This document shows positions 27,624 through 36,696 of a stretch of 64,000 bases of DNA, one piece after another. The position numbers were made by a program, and so were the translations under genes. The notes beneath the pieces were generated by a model. It did not search any database. It was given only the letters and a program-made list of their open reading frames with translations, and was not told the origin of the DNA. This stretch comes from Calditrichia bacterium (GTDB lineage Bacteria; Calditrichota; Calditrichia; RBG-13-44-9; J075), in contig JANQQU010000060.1 of NCBI GenBank assembly GCA_028284905.1, forward strand, positions 83,226 to 147,225, read 5' to 3'. Numbering within the stretch: position 1 is the first letter of the stretch; every line of letters starts with the position of its first letter.

Positions 27624-28398
27624 CAGGGCTCGGGGAATTCAGGTTTTCTTCAGCCTGGGAAATACGTTTTTTCACCTTGCCAATCCAGCCACTCTCCGGA
27701 TATTTTTCCGCAAAGATGATAAAGGTGTTTTGAGCTTCCGTATATTTTTTCAATTGAAAGAGGCATTCGCCTTTCCAATACAGCGCTTCTTCGACATGTT
27801 CAGTATCGTAATATTCACTAAGAATAATGTCATAATAGATAACCGCCGCATCATTAATCCCCATCTTGCGATAAGTTGTTGCCCCGAGGATTCTCTTCTT
27901 GGCAAGCTTTTCGCGTAATTTCAAACGCAATTTTTCTGCATTCTCGCGCAGCTCATGATTGGGATTTTCTTCAATAAAAGCCTGAAATTGGCGCAGGGCC
28001 TTTTTCGTAAAATCCTGATCCAGTTCCGGGCGAAGAGAAAGATTATAGTAAGATAAAGCAACTTTAAACTGGGCAAGCACATAGTAAGAGCTTTGCGGAT
28101 AGTCACTCATCAATTTTTGATATTCAGAAATCGCAATCAGGTAATCTTTTTGCTTAAAGTGGGATTCAGCGAGGTAATATTGTGCATCATCAACAATCGG
28201 GTTACCGCTAAAACGAAGCGTAATAATCGTAAACTCTGTTACTGACGTTAGATATTTTCCATTATCGAACTTTGCTTTTGCGTATTCAAAATACTCATCC
28301 GGTCCTAAATCCCTGGTTTTTACTTTTTTGCCACAACCGGAAAGCAAAACAAAGCCTGCCAGAAGGTTCACAATTATCAAATTTCTTATCGTCGGCAT
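27586..28398 (-). CDS. bamD: Outer-membrane assembly lipoprotein BamD
   Basis: Lipoprotein of the BAM complex that inserts outer-membrane beta-barrels. A type II signal peptide ends at LLSGC (Cys22). It is followed by paired TPR-type repeats: YFEYAKAKFDNGKYLTSV, then YYLAESHFKQKDYL, YNLSLRPELDQDF and a later ALYWKGECLF block. The 270-residue length and the N-terminal arrangement match BamD. It overlaps nadD by 38 bp and follows an uncharacterised exported protein gene by 2 bp, within a minus-strand operon that starts with a Gfo/Idh oxidoreductase. Confidence 0.9.
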   Translation of the reverse strand: MPTIRNLIIVNLLAGFVLLSGCGKKVKTRDLGPDEYFEYAKAKFDNGKYLTSVTEFTIITLRFSGNPIVDDAQYYLAESHFKQKDYLIAISEYQKLMSDYPQSSYYVLAQFKVALSYYNLSLRPELDQDFTKKALRQFQAFIEENPNHELRENAEKLRLKLREKLAKKRILGATTYRKMGINDAAVIYYDIILSEYYDTEHVEEALYWKGECLFQLKKYTEAQNTFIIFAEKYPESGWIGKVKKRISQAEENLNSPSPDGTAELSERDNS

Positions 28399-28400
28399 TA

Positions 28401-29045
28401 CTATTCACTCCTTAGCGTATAAAATAAGTATCCCACTGTCATCGTCGATGCGGTAATTATGACAGGTTCTAACCAGCGTTTTATAAACGGATCAGCGGAT
28501 TTAGTTCCTTTTGTAAACGGTAACGCTTCATTTTCCGCCGACTTTAGGAAATTACCGGGAATAACATCCTGATATTCTCCTGAAATTTCCTGACTAAAGA
28601 GCACCTGGTTTTCTTTATTACGAAATTGCAGGTGACTCTTGCTGGCTATTATTCGTTGAAACCCTTTTGAACCAAACAACCATTTTCGCCCGGTTGATTT
28701 GTAATTAATTTCAACGGCAGTGCCGGATATCTCCAGGAGAATAGCATCGGCACTGTCTTTCTTGGGGTAAGAATAAACTAAATAATTATGCTGAAGGCAA
28801 CTGTCGGTTAAAATTTGCTGAAACCAACTCTCAAACTGATTTCCAGAAGCTGCATAAATTGTAATAGCTTCTGCCTCCGGCAAGTTCGTTTTCAACTTTT
28901 CTAATGTTGATTTCACAAGTAAATCTGCAATAACATCTTCATTAACCGGGTAAGAAGTCTGTGGCTTTACAAAGCCTGTCAGAGCCATTAGAATAAGGAT
29001 CAGAAACAATTCGGATCGTTGCCCGATTCGCACTGATTGCAACAC
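28401..29045 (-). CDS. Uncharacterised exported or membrane-anchored protein
   Basis: I do not recognise a family. The 214 residues begin with a hydrophobic segment (LFLILILMALTGF), which could be a signal peptide, and end with a second hydrophobic segment (EPVIITASTMTVGYLFY) followed by RSE, suggesting a C-terminal membrane anchor. The middle is a mixed alpha/beta region with no catalytic motif visible. Its start touches the stop of the oxidoreductase gene by 1 bp, and bamD begins 2 bp after its stop, so it is probably made together with BamD and may act in the envelope. Confidence 0.75.
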   Translation of the reverse strand: MLQSVRIGQRSELFLILILMALTGFVKPQTSYPVNEDVIADLLVKSTLEKLKTNLPEAEAITIYAASGNQFESWFQQILTDSCLQHNYLVYSYPKKDSADAILLEISGTAVEINYKSTGRKWLFGSKGFQRIIASKSHLQFRNKENQVLFSQEISGEYQDVIPGNFLKSAENEALPFTKGTKSADPFIKRWLEPVIITASTMTVGYLFYTLRSE

Positions 29046-30076
29046 TAGAGGGTAATCTCCCGATTGGTCTTTAGTGATGCATATATGGCATCAATAATAC
29101 TGTGAATATGGACCGCATCGGCAATGGTGGATTCCAGATATTTCGTTTTCCCGACCAGAAAATCAACAAAATGCTGGATTTCATCAGCATAGGCTTGCTT
29201 AAAAAGTATCGGCGCACGCCGTTCGATACCAGTGGGAGTAATGTTTTGTGATTTTCCGTTGCGAATTTTTTCGAGATGAAAAGGGTTGAGGTTGACAGAT
29301 CCTTTCGAACCAAAAATTTCGGCATGAAAACGATCTTTTGCGATGGGAAAATTCCAGCTGGCGTGAAATGCCATTTTAAGATTGTTGGAAAATTTCAAAT
29401 AGAAACTGCAGAAATCTTCAACTTCCAGAGTTGAATTGATCTGTTGTGAATAGGCCTTTACAGATTCTATTTTCGGCTTTCCGGTTAACCACCAGCTGGT
29501 ATCGACTAATTGAATCCCCAGGTCCAACAAGACGCCACCTCCAGAAACCCGTTTATTTAGCAGCCAGGGTTGTTTTATCGATTGAAATTTGGCCTGCAGC
29601 CATTCAGCTTTGATGAAAAAGATTTCTCCGAAGGTCTTTTGGTCAAGGTATTTTTTCACTGCTTGCATGTCTTCCCGAAAGCGCGTGTGCATCCCGACCA
29701 TTATGTGCCGTTGGGAGCTTTGAGCTGCAGCGGCGAGGCGTTGGGCTTCCTTGGTGTTTCTAGCTCCGGGCCTCTCGATAAAAATATGTGCCCCGTTTTT
29801 CAGAGCAATGAGACTCATCGGCAAATGCATATTGCTGGGCGTAAGAATAAAAACGGCATCCAGCTTACACTGCCGGAACATCTCTTCAATATCTCCGAAA
29901 ATTCGTTTAACACCGAAGCGGTTCGCAACGATTGTTGCTTTACGAACATCGACGTCACAGAGTGCGACAACATCTACATCAGGCATCTTTTTCAATACCG
30001 GCAAGTGAACAACCTGTGCAACCCCACCACAGCCGACGACGCCAACTTTCAAAGGCAATGCATCAACATCCGCCAT
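29045..30076 (-). CDS. Gfo/Idh/MocA-family oxidoreductase
   Basis: NAD(P)-dependent dehydrogenase of 343 residues. The N-terminal Rossmann motif is VGVVGCGGVAQ (residues ~7-17). The family's E-K-P motif reads ERPGARN, a Lys to Arg change at a position normally important for catalysis. GGGVLLDLGIQLVD matches the conserved G-G-x-x-x-D-x-G-x-H region, with Gln replacing the usual His. With both residues altered, the activity may differ from typical sugar dehydrogenases. It heads the operon with the unknown exported protein, bamD and nadD. Confidence 0.87.
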   Translation of the reverse strand: MADVDALPLKVGVVGCGGVAQVVHLPVLKKMPDVDVVALCDVDVRKATIVANRFGVKRIFGDIEEMFRQCKLDAVFILTPSNMHLPMSLIALKNGAHIFIERPGARNTKEAQRLAAAAQSSQRHIMVGMHTRFREDMQAVKKYLDQKTFGEIFFIKAEWLQAKFQSIKQPWLLNKRVSGGGVLLDLGIQLVDTSWWLTGKPKIESVKAYSQQINSTLEVEDFCSFYLKFSNNLKMAFHASWNFPIAKDRFHAEIFGSKGSVNLNPFHLEKIRNGKSQNITPTGIERRAPILFKQAYADEIQHFVDFLVGKTKYLESTIADAVHIHSIIDAIYASLKTNREITL

Positions 30077-30109
30077 AATCTACCCAGAGTTTGTATCGTT
30101 TTTAGCTAT

Positions 30110-30143
30110 AAAAAAACCGTTCTTCAGCAGTCCTAAAGAACGG
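30110..30143 (-). terminator. Rho-independent terminator of the HU gene
   Basis: CCGTTCTT / AAGAACGG 8-bp stem with an 11-base loop. On the minus strand it is followed by TTTTTTT. It lies 57 bp after the HU stop. Confidence 0.85.
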
Positions 30144-30199
30144 TAATTTAGCAAAATTGAATTTCAGATCAATTTATTTATTAATATGAATCCGAATAT

Positions 30200-30508
30200 T
30201 TATTTGTCCAGAGGGGTTTTCAATATATCCTTTAAAAGCTTACCGGGCTTAAAGTGTGTTTTTCTGCGCGCCGGCACATAGATGATTTCGCCAGTGCGAG
30301 GATTACGCGCTTTTGGCTTCGGCTTGGTCTCCTTTACCTCAAACACACCAAAGTCGCGAATCTCAATTCGAATTTCCGGATCGGCTTCACTGAGAATTTC
30401 TCTTAAGGCTTGAAAAACCGCATTTACGAATTCTTCGGTGATGTATATTTTTTGCCCCATCATTTTTGCAACCCGCTTGGCAACTTCCTTTTTCGTAACG
30501 GTCTTCAT
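30200..30508 (-). CDS. HU/IHF-family DNA-binding protein
   Basis: Small basic nucleoid protein of 102 residues that bends DNA. The N-terminal TKKEVAKRVA helix, the central IRDFGVFEV and the arm with ARNPRTGE are HU/IHF hallmarks. Compared with HU (~90 residues) it has a short C-terminal extension (LKDILKTPLDK). GGAGG lies upstream of the ATG. It is a single-gene unit with its own promoter and terminator. HU and IHF cannot be separated from sequence alone here. Confidence 0.94.
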   Translation of the reverse strand: MKTVTKKEVAKRVAKMMGQKIYITEEFVNAVFQALREILSEADPEIRIEIRDFGVFEVKETKPKPKARNPRTGEIIYVPARRKTHFKPGKLLKDILKTPLDK

Positions 30509-30572
30509 TTTGCGCTGCCTCCAACATCTTTAGATGACATTTTTTTATATACTTAGCCGGTATAATGCTACG

Positions 30573-30601
30573 AAAATAACCGGGGGAAACTTATTCTGCA
30601 A
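30573..30601 (-). promoter_or_regulatory. Sigma70-type promoter for the HU gene
   Basis: Minus strand: TTGCAG (30601-30596), a 17-base spacer, then TATTTT (30578-30573), about 65 bp before the ATG. Confidence 0.5.
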
Positions 30602-30614
30602 GTTTTAATTTATT

Positions 30615-30637
30615 TTCACAGTATAAACTTCTGTGAA
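30615..30637. promoter_or_regulatory. Palindrome upstream of the HU promoter
   Basis: TTCACAG (30615-30621) and CTGTGAA (30631-30637) form a perfect 7-bp inverted repeat with a 9-base spacer, 13 bp upstream of the -35 box. Its half-sites are in the opposite order to a CRP site. It could be an activator site; this is inference. Confidence 0.35.
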
Positions 30638-30782
30638 TTATAGCCTTAAAGCGATCATTTTAATTATTGCTGAATAATATACAGAACTTAGACGAAATAG
30701 AGAAGGGGTAAACCAAAAAAAAATAAATTTTCTTTAAATAACGGTTAATTATCCCCTTGCAGTCTGCGTTTCGCCGGTTTTG

Positions 30783-33404
30783 TCACCGTAATTTTTCTTT
30801 TAATTCCTGAAGTTTTAGCAGCGCTTCGATAGGTGTCAGGGTATTGAGATCCAATTTCTTCAGAGCTTCCTCGATTTCAGAAGGCTGGCGTGCATCAAAC
30901 AAGCTTAGTTGATTCTGATCCACGTTACGTCCCCCCTGCCGCTTCCCTAATCGGGAGGTGTCATTAGGGGTTAATTCGTTCGCTTCCAGGTTTCTTAACA
31001 CTTCTCTCGCCCGTTCAACGACCGGACTGGGCAGACCAGCCATCTGGGCAACATAGATACCATAGGAATTGTCCATCCCGCCTTCTTCAATTTTCCTCAG
31101 AAAGACAACATGATCCTCGTGCTCCTGAACGGCTACCCGGTAATTTTTGATGCGGGGATACAGCATCGCCAACTCGGTTAATTCGTGGTAATGTGTGGCA
31201 AAGAGTGTTTTCGCAGCAATTTTCTTGTTGTGATGCAGATATTCCGTCATCGCCCAGGCAATTGACAACCCGTCAAAAGTACTGGTCCCCCGCCCCACTT
31301 CATCAAGTAGTATCAAACTTTTCGGGCTGGCATTATTGAGGATGTTGGCAGCTTCCAACATTTCCACCATAAAAGTACTTTCTCCAAAGGCGAGATTATC
31401 CGAAGCACCGACCCTGGTGAATATTCTGTCGACGATGCCGACATGTGCACTTGCCGCCGGCACAAAAGAACCGATCTGCGCCAGAAAAACGATCAGGCCC
31501 ACCTGGCGAAGGTAGGTGGATTTACCCGACATGTTCGGGCCGGTTATTACCATAATTTGCGTATCGGCATTGCTGAGGGAAATATCATTTTCGATAAAGG
31601 GCTCATCGTGCGGCAATAATTGTTCGACGACCGGATGCCGTCCATCAACAATCCGGACTTCATGTCCATCATCAATCGTTGGTTTTACATATTTATATAA
31701 AGCCGCAACATGCGCAAGCGCTGCCAGGCAATCCAGTTCGGCAATCAGGCGTGCATTGTTCTGGATGACCGCTCCCCACCCGGCGACCGCTTCCCGAATT
31801 TGCTGGAAAAGGGCGTATTCCAATTCAGCCATTTTTTCTTCTGCGCCAAGCACTTTCTCTTCAAACTCTTTCAACTCCGGGGTAATATAGCGCTCGGCAT
31901 TGACAAGCGTCTGCTTGCGGATAAAATATTCCGGCACCTTATCCTGATGAGTACGGGTAACTTCAAAATAATAGCCAAACACTTTATTGAAGCCGATTTT
32001 CAGTGTCGGGATTGCTGTTTTCTCCCGTTCCTGGTTTTGCAGATTTACAATCCAAGATTTCCCTTCCCGACTAATTTCACGCAATTCATCCAGATCAACA
32101 TTGTATCCGTCACGAATGATACCACCTTCGGTAATATTCTGCGGTGGATTATCCGCAATAGCAGTATTGATCAGCTGTACGACCTCATCGACATCCTCCA
32201 GGCATTCACCATAAAAAGTCAGTGCATCATGCCCGGATGCCCGGATCGACGCTCGAACCGGTTCGATATAGGTCAGGGCATTCTTCAGGGTTACCATATC
32301 ACGGGGACTGGCCCGGCCCGTTGCCATTCTGCCCAGCAATCTTTCCAAGTCGCTAATATTTTCGAAATTCTCACGAATCGAATTTCGCAGATCACGATCC
32401 TGAAAGAATGTATCGACACGATCCAGTCGTTCCTGAATTTTATCCAGAGCGACCAGTGGATGGGTGATCAGCTGCTTAAACATTCGCCCGCCCATTGGGG
32501 TAATGCTATGATCAAGAATAGAGAGCAGCGTCCCTTCCCGTTCCTGCCCGATAATCGGGTTAAGGATTTCCAGATTACGGCGCGTCGATGGATCGAGAAT
32601 CATAAAATCATCAGAGGAGATCACCGACAATTTTTGTACATGCACCGGATTGCTTTGGAAATTTTCCTTGGTATAGTGCAAAATGGCGCCGGCTGCGACA
32701 ATGCCCAGTTTGAAAGACTCGGCACCGAATCCTTTCAGATTCGTTGTGCGAAAATGGGATGTCAGTGTGTCATAAGCAAATTTGTAGGTAAAGATCCAGT
32801 CATCCATGCGGGAAAAAATCGCGTTAATCTGCCGGTCAAATGATTGCTGTATTTGATCGAGCATACTATTGGAGACCAGTAATTCTTTCGGGGAAATTTC
32901 CTGGATATAGTTCAGCAGGTTTTCCAGGGGCACTTCACTAATATAAAATTCCCCGGTGGAGAAATCGCCGTAACTAACGCCGGCGGTTGCCCCCTGTAGG
33001 TAAATCGCAGCCAGGTAATTATTACTTTTATGATCCAGCAACTTTTCCGAGAGAGCAGTGCCCGGCGTAACCACCTCCACCACTTCCCGTTTTACGATCG
33101 TCTTCGCCTGCTTCGGATCTTCTACCTGCTCGCAGATCGCCACGCGATGGCCAGCCTGCACGAGCCTTGGGAGGTGCGCATCCAGGGCATGATGTGGAAA
33201 GCCTGCCAAAGGCACATCGGCAGATTTACCGTGGGCTCGTTTGGTTAACGCAATACCGAGCACGCGTGAGATTGTTTTTGCATCTTCGTAAAAGGTCTCG
33301 TAAAAGTCCCCCATCCGATAGAGCAAAACCATATCAGCATAATCCGCCTTGATAGAGAGATATTGCTCCATGAGCGGTGTGGTAGCGTTTTTTTTCTTGG
33401 CCAT
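30783..33404 (-). CDS. mutS: DNA mismatch repair protein MutS
   Basis: Mismatch recognition ATPase of 873 residues, the full family length. The mismatch-wedge motif is in MGDFYETF (~residues 31-38). The Walker A motif GPNMSGKST lies near residue 622, followed by LILLDEVGRGTST (Walker B and signature) and the HYHELTEL region. The C-terminal tail with SLFDARQPS resembles the beta-clamp or dimerisation end of MutS1. There is no recognisable Shine-Dalgarno before the ATG, and the mRNA should begin with a strong hairpin (33462-33495). No mutL is in the window. Confidence 0.98.
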   Translation of the reverse strand: MAKKKNATTPLMEQYLSIKADYADMVLLYRMGDFYETFYEDAKTISRVLGIALTKRAHGKSADVPLAGFPHHALDAHLPRLVQAGHRVAICEQVEDPKQAKTIVKREVVEVVTPGTALSEKLLDHKSNNYLAAIYLQGATAGVSYGDFSTGEFYISEVPLENLLNYIQEISPKELLVSNSMLDQIQQSFDRQINAIFSRMDDWIFTYKFAYDTLTSHFRTTNLKGFGAESFKLGIVAAGAILHYTKENFQSNPVHVQKLSVISSDDFMILDPSTRRNLEILNPIIGQEREGTLLSILDHSITPMGGRMFKQLITHPLVALDKIQERLDRVDTFFQDRDLRNSIRENFENISDLERLLGRMATGRASPRDMVTLKNALTYIEPVRASIRASGHDALTFYGECLEDVDEVVQLINTAIADNPPQNITEGGIIRDGYNVDLDELREISREGKSWIVNLQNQEREKTAIPTLKIGFNKVFGYYFEVTRTHQDKVPEYFIRKQTLVNAERYITPELKEFEEKVLGAEEKMAELEYALFQQIREAVAGWGAVIQNNARLIAELDCLAALAHVAALYKYVKPTIDDGHEVRIVDGRHPVVEQLLPHDEPFIENDISLSNADTQIMVITGPNMSGKSTYLRQVGLIVFLAQIGSFVPAASAHVGIVDRIFTRVGASDNLAFGESTFMVEMLEAANILNNASPKSLILLDEVGRGTSTFDGLSIAWAMTEYLHHNKKIAAKTLFATHYHELTELAMLYPRIKNYRVAVQEHEDHVVFLRKIEEGGMDNSYGIYVAQMAGLPSPVVERAREVLRNLEANELTPNDTSRLGKRQGGRNVDQNQLSLFDARQPSEIEEALKKLDLNTLTPIEALLKLQELKEKLR

Positions 33405-33461
33405 GATTTTTGTAAGGCTTGCGATTAAACTTCGGCGTTGTTTCTAGTATCCCCGGAAGCA

Positions 33462-33495
33462 CTCCGTTCAGCAAAACGTCGCTTTGCAAACGGAG
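33462..33495 (-). promoter_or_regulatory. 5'-terminal stem-loop of the mutS leader
   Basis: CTCCGTT pairs with AACGGAG and GCAAA with TTTGC, 12 bp in total around a 7-base loop. It lies exactly where the transcript from the promoter at 33501-33529 should start, so it would form the 5' end of the mutS mRNA. Confidence 0.5.
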
Positions 33496-33500
33496 GTTCA

Positions 33501-33529
33501 ATAGTAAGCAGTAAATTTGACTTTGTCAA
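33501..33529 (-). promoter_or_regulatory. Sigma70-type promoter for mutS
   Basis: Minus strand: TTGACA (33529-33524), a 17-base spacer, then TACTAT (33506-33501). The -35 box is a perfect consensus and sits within an imperfect palindrome (33511-33533) that also covers the stop codon of the sensor kinase gene. Confidence 0.65.
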
Positions 33530-33530
33530 T

Positions 33531-36500
33531 TTACTTTGCAATTTTTTCGGTGGCAGTAGCAATTGGTAGGAGGAAAATAAATTCGCTGCCGGCATCCTGG
33601 GCGCTCTCCACCCAAATCTTGCCGCCATGCAGCATTACGATCTCTTTGCAAATGGACAGCCCTAATCCGGTCCCCCGGACATTAAAGGCCTGATTCTCAT
33701 CCACTTGCTCATACTTGTCGAAAATGTGAGGCAGTTTATCGGCAGGAATACCCACGCCGGTATCTTTAACAGAAACCCGCACGAATGCTTCTTCCTGCCC
33801 GTCAACCATCTCTTTTTCCTGGTGAGAGTTAACGGTAATGTTGCCATTTTCCGGCGTAAACTTCATTGCATTACTCAGGAGGTTATTAAGCACCTGGTCA
33901 ATGCGCATGCTATCAAATGGTAATAAGGGAAGATCGCGATCCAGATCGACGTCGATTTTGATATTCTTGGTTTTTACGAGCACTTTATGGTTCTCAACCT
34001 GGCGGCGAATGAGTCCATTCAAGTCATCCAGTTTCGCGTCGATTGAAAATTTTCCGACTTCCAGCTTGGATGCGACCAGGAAGTTGTCCACCAACGCGAG
34101 TACTTTTTTGACATTCTCTTTGGCAATATCCAGTAACTCTTCCTGCTCAGTATTTATTTCCCCAACTACCCGGTTGCGTATCAGCTCCAGGAAGCCCTGG
34201 ATAACATTCATCGGAGAACGGAGATCATGAACAATCATCGAGTTGAAATCGGCTTTCATGCGTTCCATTCGTTTGATCATTCGCAGATCATTTACGATCA
34301 GGAAGTAACCAATTTTTTTCCGGCGTTCATAGAACGGGAAAGCCAGGGCGGAAACCGGGATCACTTCTTCGGTTTTGCTGAGCATATCAAATTCAAGATC
34401 TTCGAGGCGTTCAGTGTCGTCTGTTGTTGCCAACAGCTGCGTGGTTACGCCCTCTAAAGAGACATGACTGTCTTCGGGGAAAAAATTGATCAGCGGATTG
34501 CCAACCAGTTCATTCTCTTCGTAGGCCAGCAGCTGCTGCAAAGCAGGGTTCGCATAAGTGATAACGCCTTGTTTATCACAGGTAACCAGGCCGATACTCA
34601 TCGTTTCCGCGAGAGAACGGTAGCGGGTTTGGCTGGCCAGCAGCTCCTCATATAGAGTAGAATTTTCTACCGCGATGGCGGCCTGGTTCGCGTAATATTC
34701 CAGGGAAATAACTTTTTCCCGGCTTGGCCGAAGCCGGTCCACCGGATCGTGAACCACCATATAACCTAGCACTTTATTGCGGGTCTCAATGGGTATAATG
34801 AGCAGGTCATTATCCTTCCACTCAACAACGGTTGGTGTTTCCAGTGGTTGCTCCGCTTTACCATTGGCCTTCACACTGGCGCGGGATTTTTGCAGGAAAT
34901 AGGTATTCCCAATGCGTTCCCCCAGATCTACCAGGGTACTGTTGAATGATTCCACCGGGATCTTTTGGGTAAAATCGAAAGGCAAACGCTGCTGCCGGTT
35001 AAAACCAACAATGTTGCTGGCAAAGAAATTTTCGCCGAATTCATCCCGGAGTAATATCAAGACATCGTTCCAGCCGAGCGTTTTTCGCAAACTGCCGGTA
35101 ATTCTCGCTAAAATCTCTTTAAGACTAAGGTTCAGCTTAATTTCGTTACCCAATTCAAAAATACGGGAAAGCTGTTTTAGCTTAAGATTCGCCTCCTTAA
35201 CGGAATTGGCATCTTCGATAACCTTTTGCGTGCGCTTGAAAATCTCTTCCGCTTTATGAATTTCCCAGATATTAAATCGATCCCGATCCTGATATTTGTT
35301 CACAATCAGTGCACCGGTAATTTCTCCGTGAATCTTCAAAGGGATAATCAGAATGTGATGATAGTTGAGCTTGGAGAAAATATCCCGGGTGCTGGCGGCA
35401 ATTTTATCATTGAGAAGCACGTTCTCGATCGACTGAATTTTTCCGGCAGCAATTAACTGACTGAGGAAGCTTTCCTTGTTGAGAAAGATCATGTCCTTTT
35501 CCCGGGGTTCGCCGGCGCTGCCGCCCTCCAGGAAATAAAAATATTTCGGAAAAAGAAAACCGAAGCCTTTGTTATACTTCCAGTAAATCGCACTGGATGC
35601 CCGGGTAACCTCACTCAGTTTCTGAGTGGCATGATTAAAAATGGCATCTTCGTCGAAATTTGTTGTCAACAGCTGATCGGAAAAGTCACTGACCTGCTGC
35701 ACTTCTGATTGCGTGAGGTTCTCATCAACGATTCGCTTCGAGATAAACTGCACGATCTCATTCAGGAAACGGATTTCCTGGGCGCTCATCTGATGGCCTT
35801 TGATATTCCCGGCCATAATTCCGCCAATAGCGCGATCCTTCATATTGATCGGCAGAAAATAGAGCTGCCCCACCGGCCATCCCCAGTCACTTAAATTGCG
35901 GAATGCCTCCGGCTCATCTTTGCGGGTTTTCAAAAATGGACGGCCATCCTGCAGCCACTGCAACGCCAGGAGCTCCAGATTCTGACTAAGTGATGTTCGC
36001 TTATTTTTCGTTGGAGGAATAAATTGTGCAAAATATTCGATATGACGCATCTGACGATCGATTGTAAAAATCCCCCAATAGTCAGCGGCAATAATTTTCG
36101 GAAAATAATTAACCAGGCGTTCAAATATCCGGCTCAGATTCTTTTCCTGATAGATGATCCGCAAACAGTGATTAATGTTTTCTTCAAATTGATTTTGGGA
36201 AGCCTGCTGTGTCATCGATTGAACAATGTGTTTAATCGAAAGAATGTTGTGAGCAATCTGCTGATGATCAACATCTTCCGGTTGAATCAGAATGCGCTTA
36301 ACCGGGAGTGCACTGCGAATTTCCGCAGTAGAAAGGTTTTTGCCGAGTAATAATAAAATCCAGACATTTTCATTCGCATTGATATTGCGAATCGTCTGCA
36401 ATGATGCTTCCAGCTTGTCGGGATCTGACCCAATAGACATCAGGACAATACGAGGATGAATGCGCTGAATATACTGCTCCAGCTCTGCGCCAGAGGGCAG

Positions 36501-36602
36501 ATAAAACAACTCAAGATTCTGGTAGATCAAGTTGTTGTGGAGATACTTATACAAAGTATCCGTTGGCATATTGATAATTATTTTAAAGTATCGATTCCCC
36601 AT
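33531..36602 (-). CDS. Multi-GAF/PAS hybrid sensor histidine kinase
   Basis: Cytoplasmic histidine kinase of 1023 residues without obvious membrane helices. The N-terminal ~130 residues resemble a receiver-like or pseudo-receiver fold (IVLMSIGSDPDKLE). Three GAF-like regions follow (~150-295, 315-460, 480-640), then a PAS domain (~655-770, YANPALQQLLAYEENELVG). The HisKA phosphoacceptor His is in HDLRSPMN (~residue 789). The HATPase domain has NLLSNAMKFTP, DTGVGIP and GTGLGLS. It probably senses a small ligand or redox state. No cognate regulator is adjacent; the response regulators at 22.4-24.2 kb are orphan candidates. Confidence 0.93.
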   Translation of the reverse strand: MGNRYFKIIINMPTDTLYKYLHNNLIYQNLELFYLPSGAELEQYIQRIHPRIVLMSIGSDPDKLEASLQTIRNINANENVWILLLLGKNLSTAEIRSALPVKRILIQPEDVDHQQIAHNILSIKHIVQSMTQQASQNQFEENINHCLRIIYQEKNLSRIFERLVNYFPKIIAADYWGIFTIDRQMRHIEYFAQFIPPTKNKRTSLSQNLELLALQWLQDGRPFLKTRKDEPEAFRNLSDWGWPVGQLYFLPINMKDRAIGGIMAGNIKGHQMSAQEIRFLNEIVQFISKRIVDENLTQSEVQQVSDFSDQLLTTNFDEDAIFNHATQKLSEVTRASSAIYWKYNKGFGFLFPKYFYFLEGGSAGEPREKDMIFLNKESFLSQLIAAGKIQSIENVLLNDKIAASTRDIFSKLNYHHILIIPLKIHGEITGALIVNKYQDRDRFNIWEIHKAEEIFKRTQKVIEDANSVKEANLKLKQLSRIFELGNEIKLNLSLKEILARITGSLRKTLGWNDVLILLRDEFGENFFASNIVGFNRQQRLPFDFTQKIPVESFNSTLVDLGERIGNTYFLQKSRASVKANGKAEQPLETPTVVEWKDNDLLIIPIETRNKVLGYMVVHDPVDRLRPSREKVISLEYYANQAAIAVENSTLYEELLASQTRYRSLAETMSIGLVTCDKQGVITYANPALQQLLAYEENELVGNPLINFFPEDSHVSLEGVTTQLLATTDDTERLEDLEFDMLSKTEEVIPVSALAFPFYERRKKIGYFLIVNDLRMIKRMERMKADFNSMIVHDLRSPMNVIQGFLELIRNRVVGEINTEQEELLDIAKENVKKVLALVDNFLVASKLEVGKFSIDAKLDDLNGLIRRQVENHKVLVKTKNIKIDVDLDRDLPLLPFDSMRIDQVLNNLLSNAMKFTPENGNITVNSHQEKEMVDGQEEAFVRVSVKDTGVGIPADKLPHIFDKYEQVDENQAFNVRGTGLGLSICKEIVMLHGGKIWVESAQDAGSEFIFLLPIATATEKIAK

Positions 36603-36696
36603 AGTGGCTCAATTTTGTTTTTCCGATAGCAAAGGCATCGTTTTGCTAAACATCGTCGCAGGTTTTCCTAACCTGTATAATAAGTGACATTATAAT

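Noticed and set aside
30700..30775. Inverted AAGGGG/CCCCTT around a T-run after mutS as a terminator
   Set aside because: The T-run lies inside the loop, not after the stem, and the pairing is interrupted.
31710..32843. Long open frame of 377 codons opposite mutS
   Set aside because: It is antisense to a full-length MutS with conserved motifs; it shows no family character and arises from codon bias.
36659..36675. CAGGTT/AACCTG hairpin between coaX and the sensor kinase
   Set aside because: The stem is 6 bp with no T-tract on either side and no clear function.
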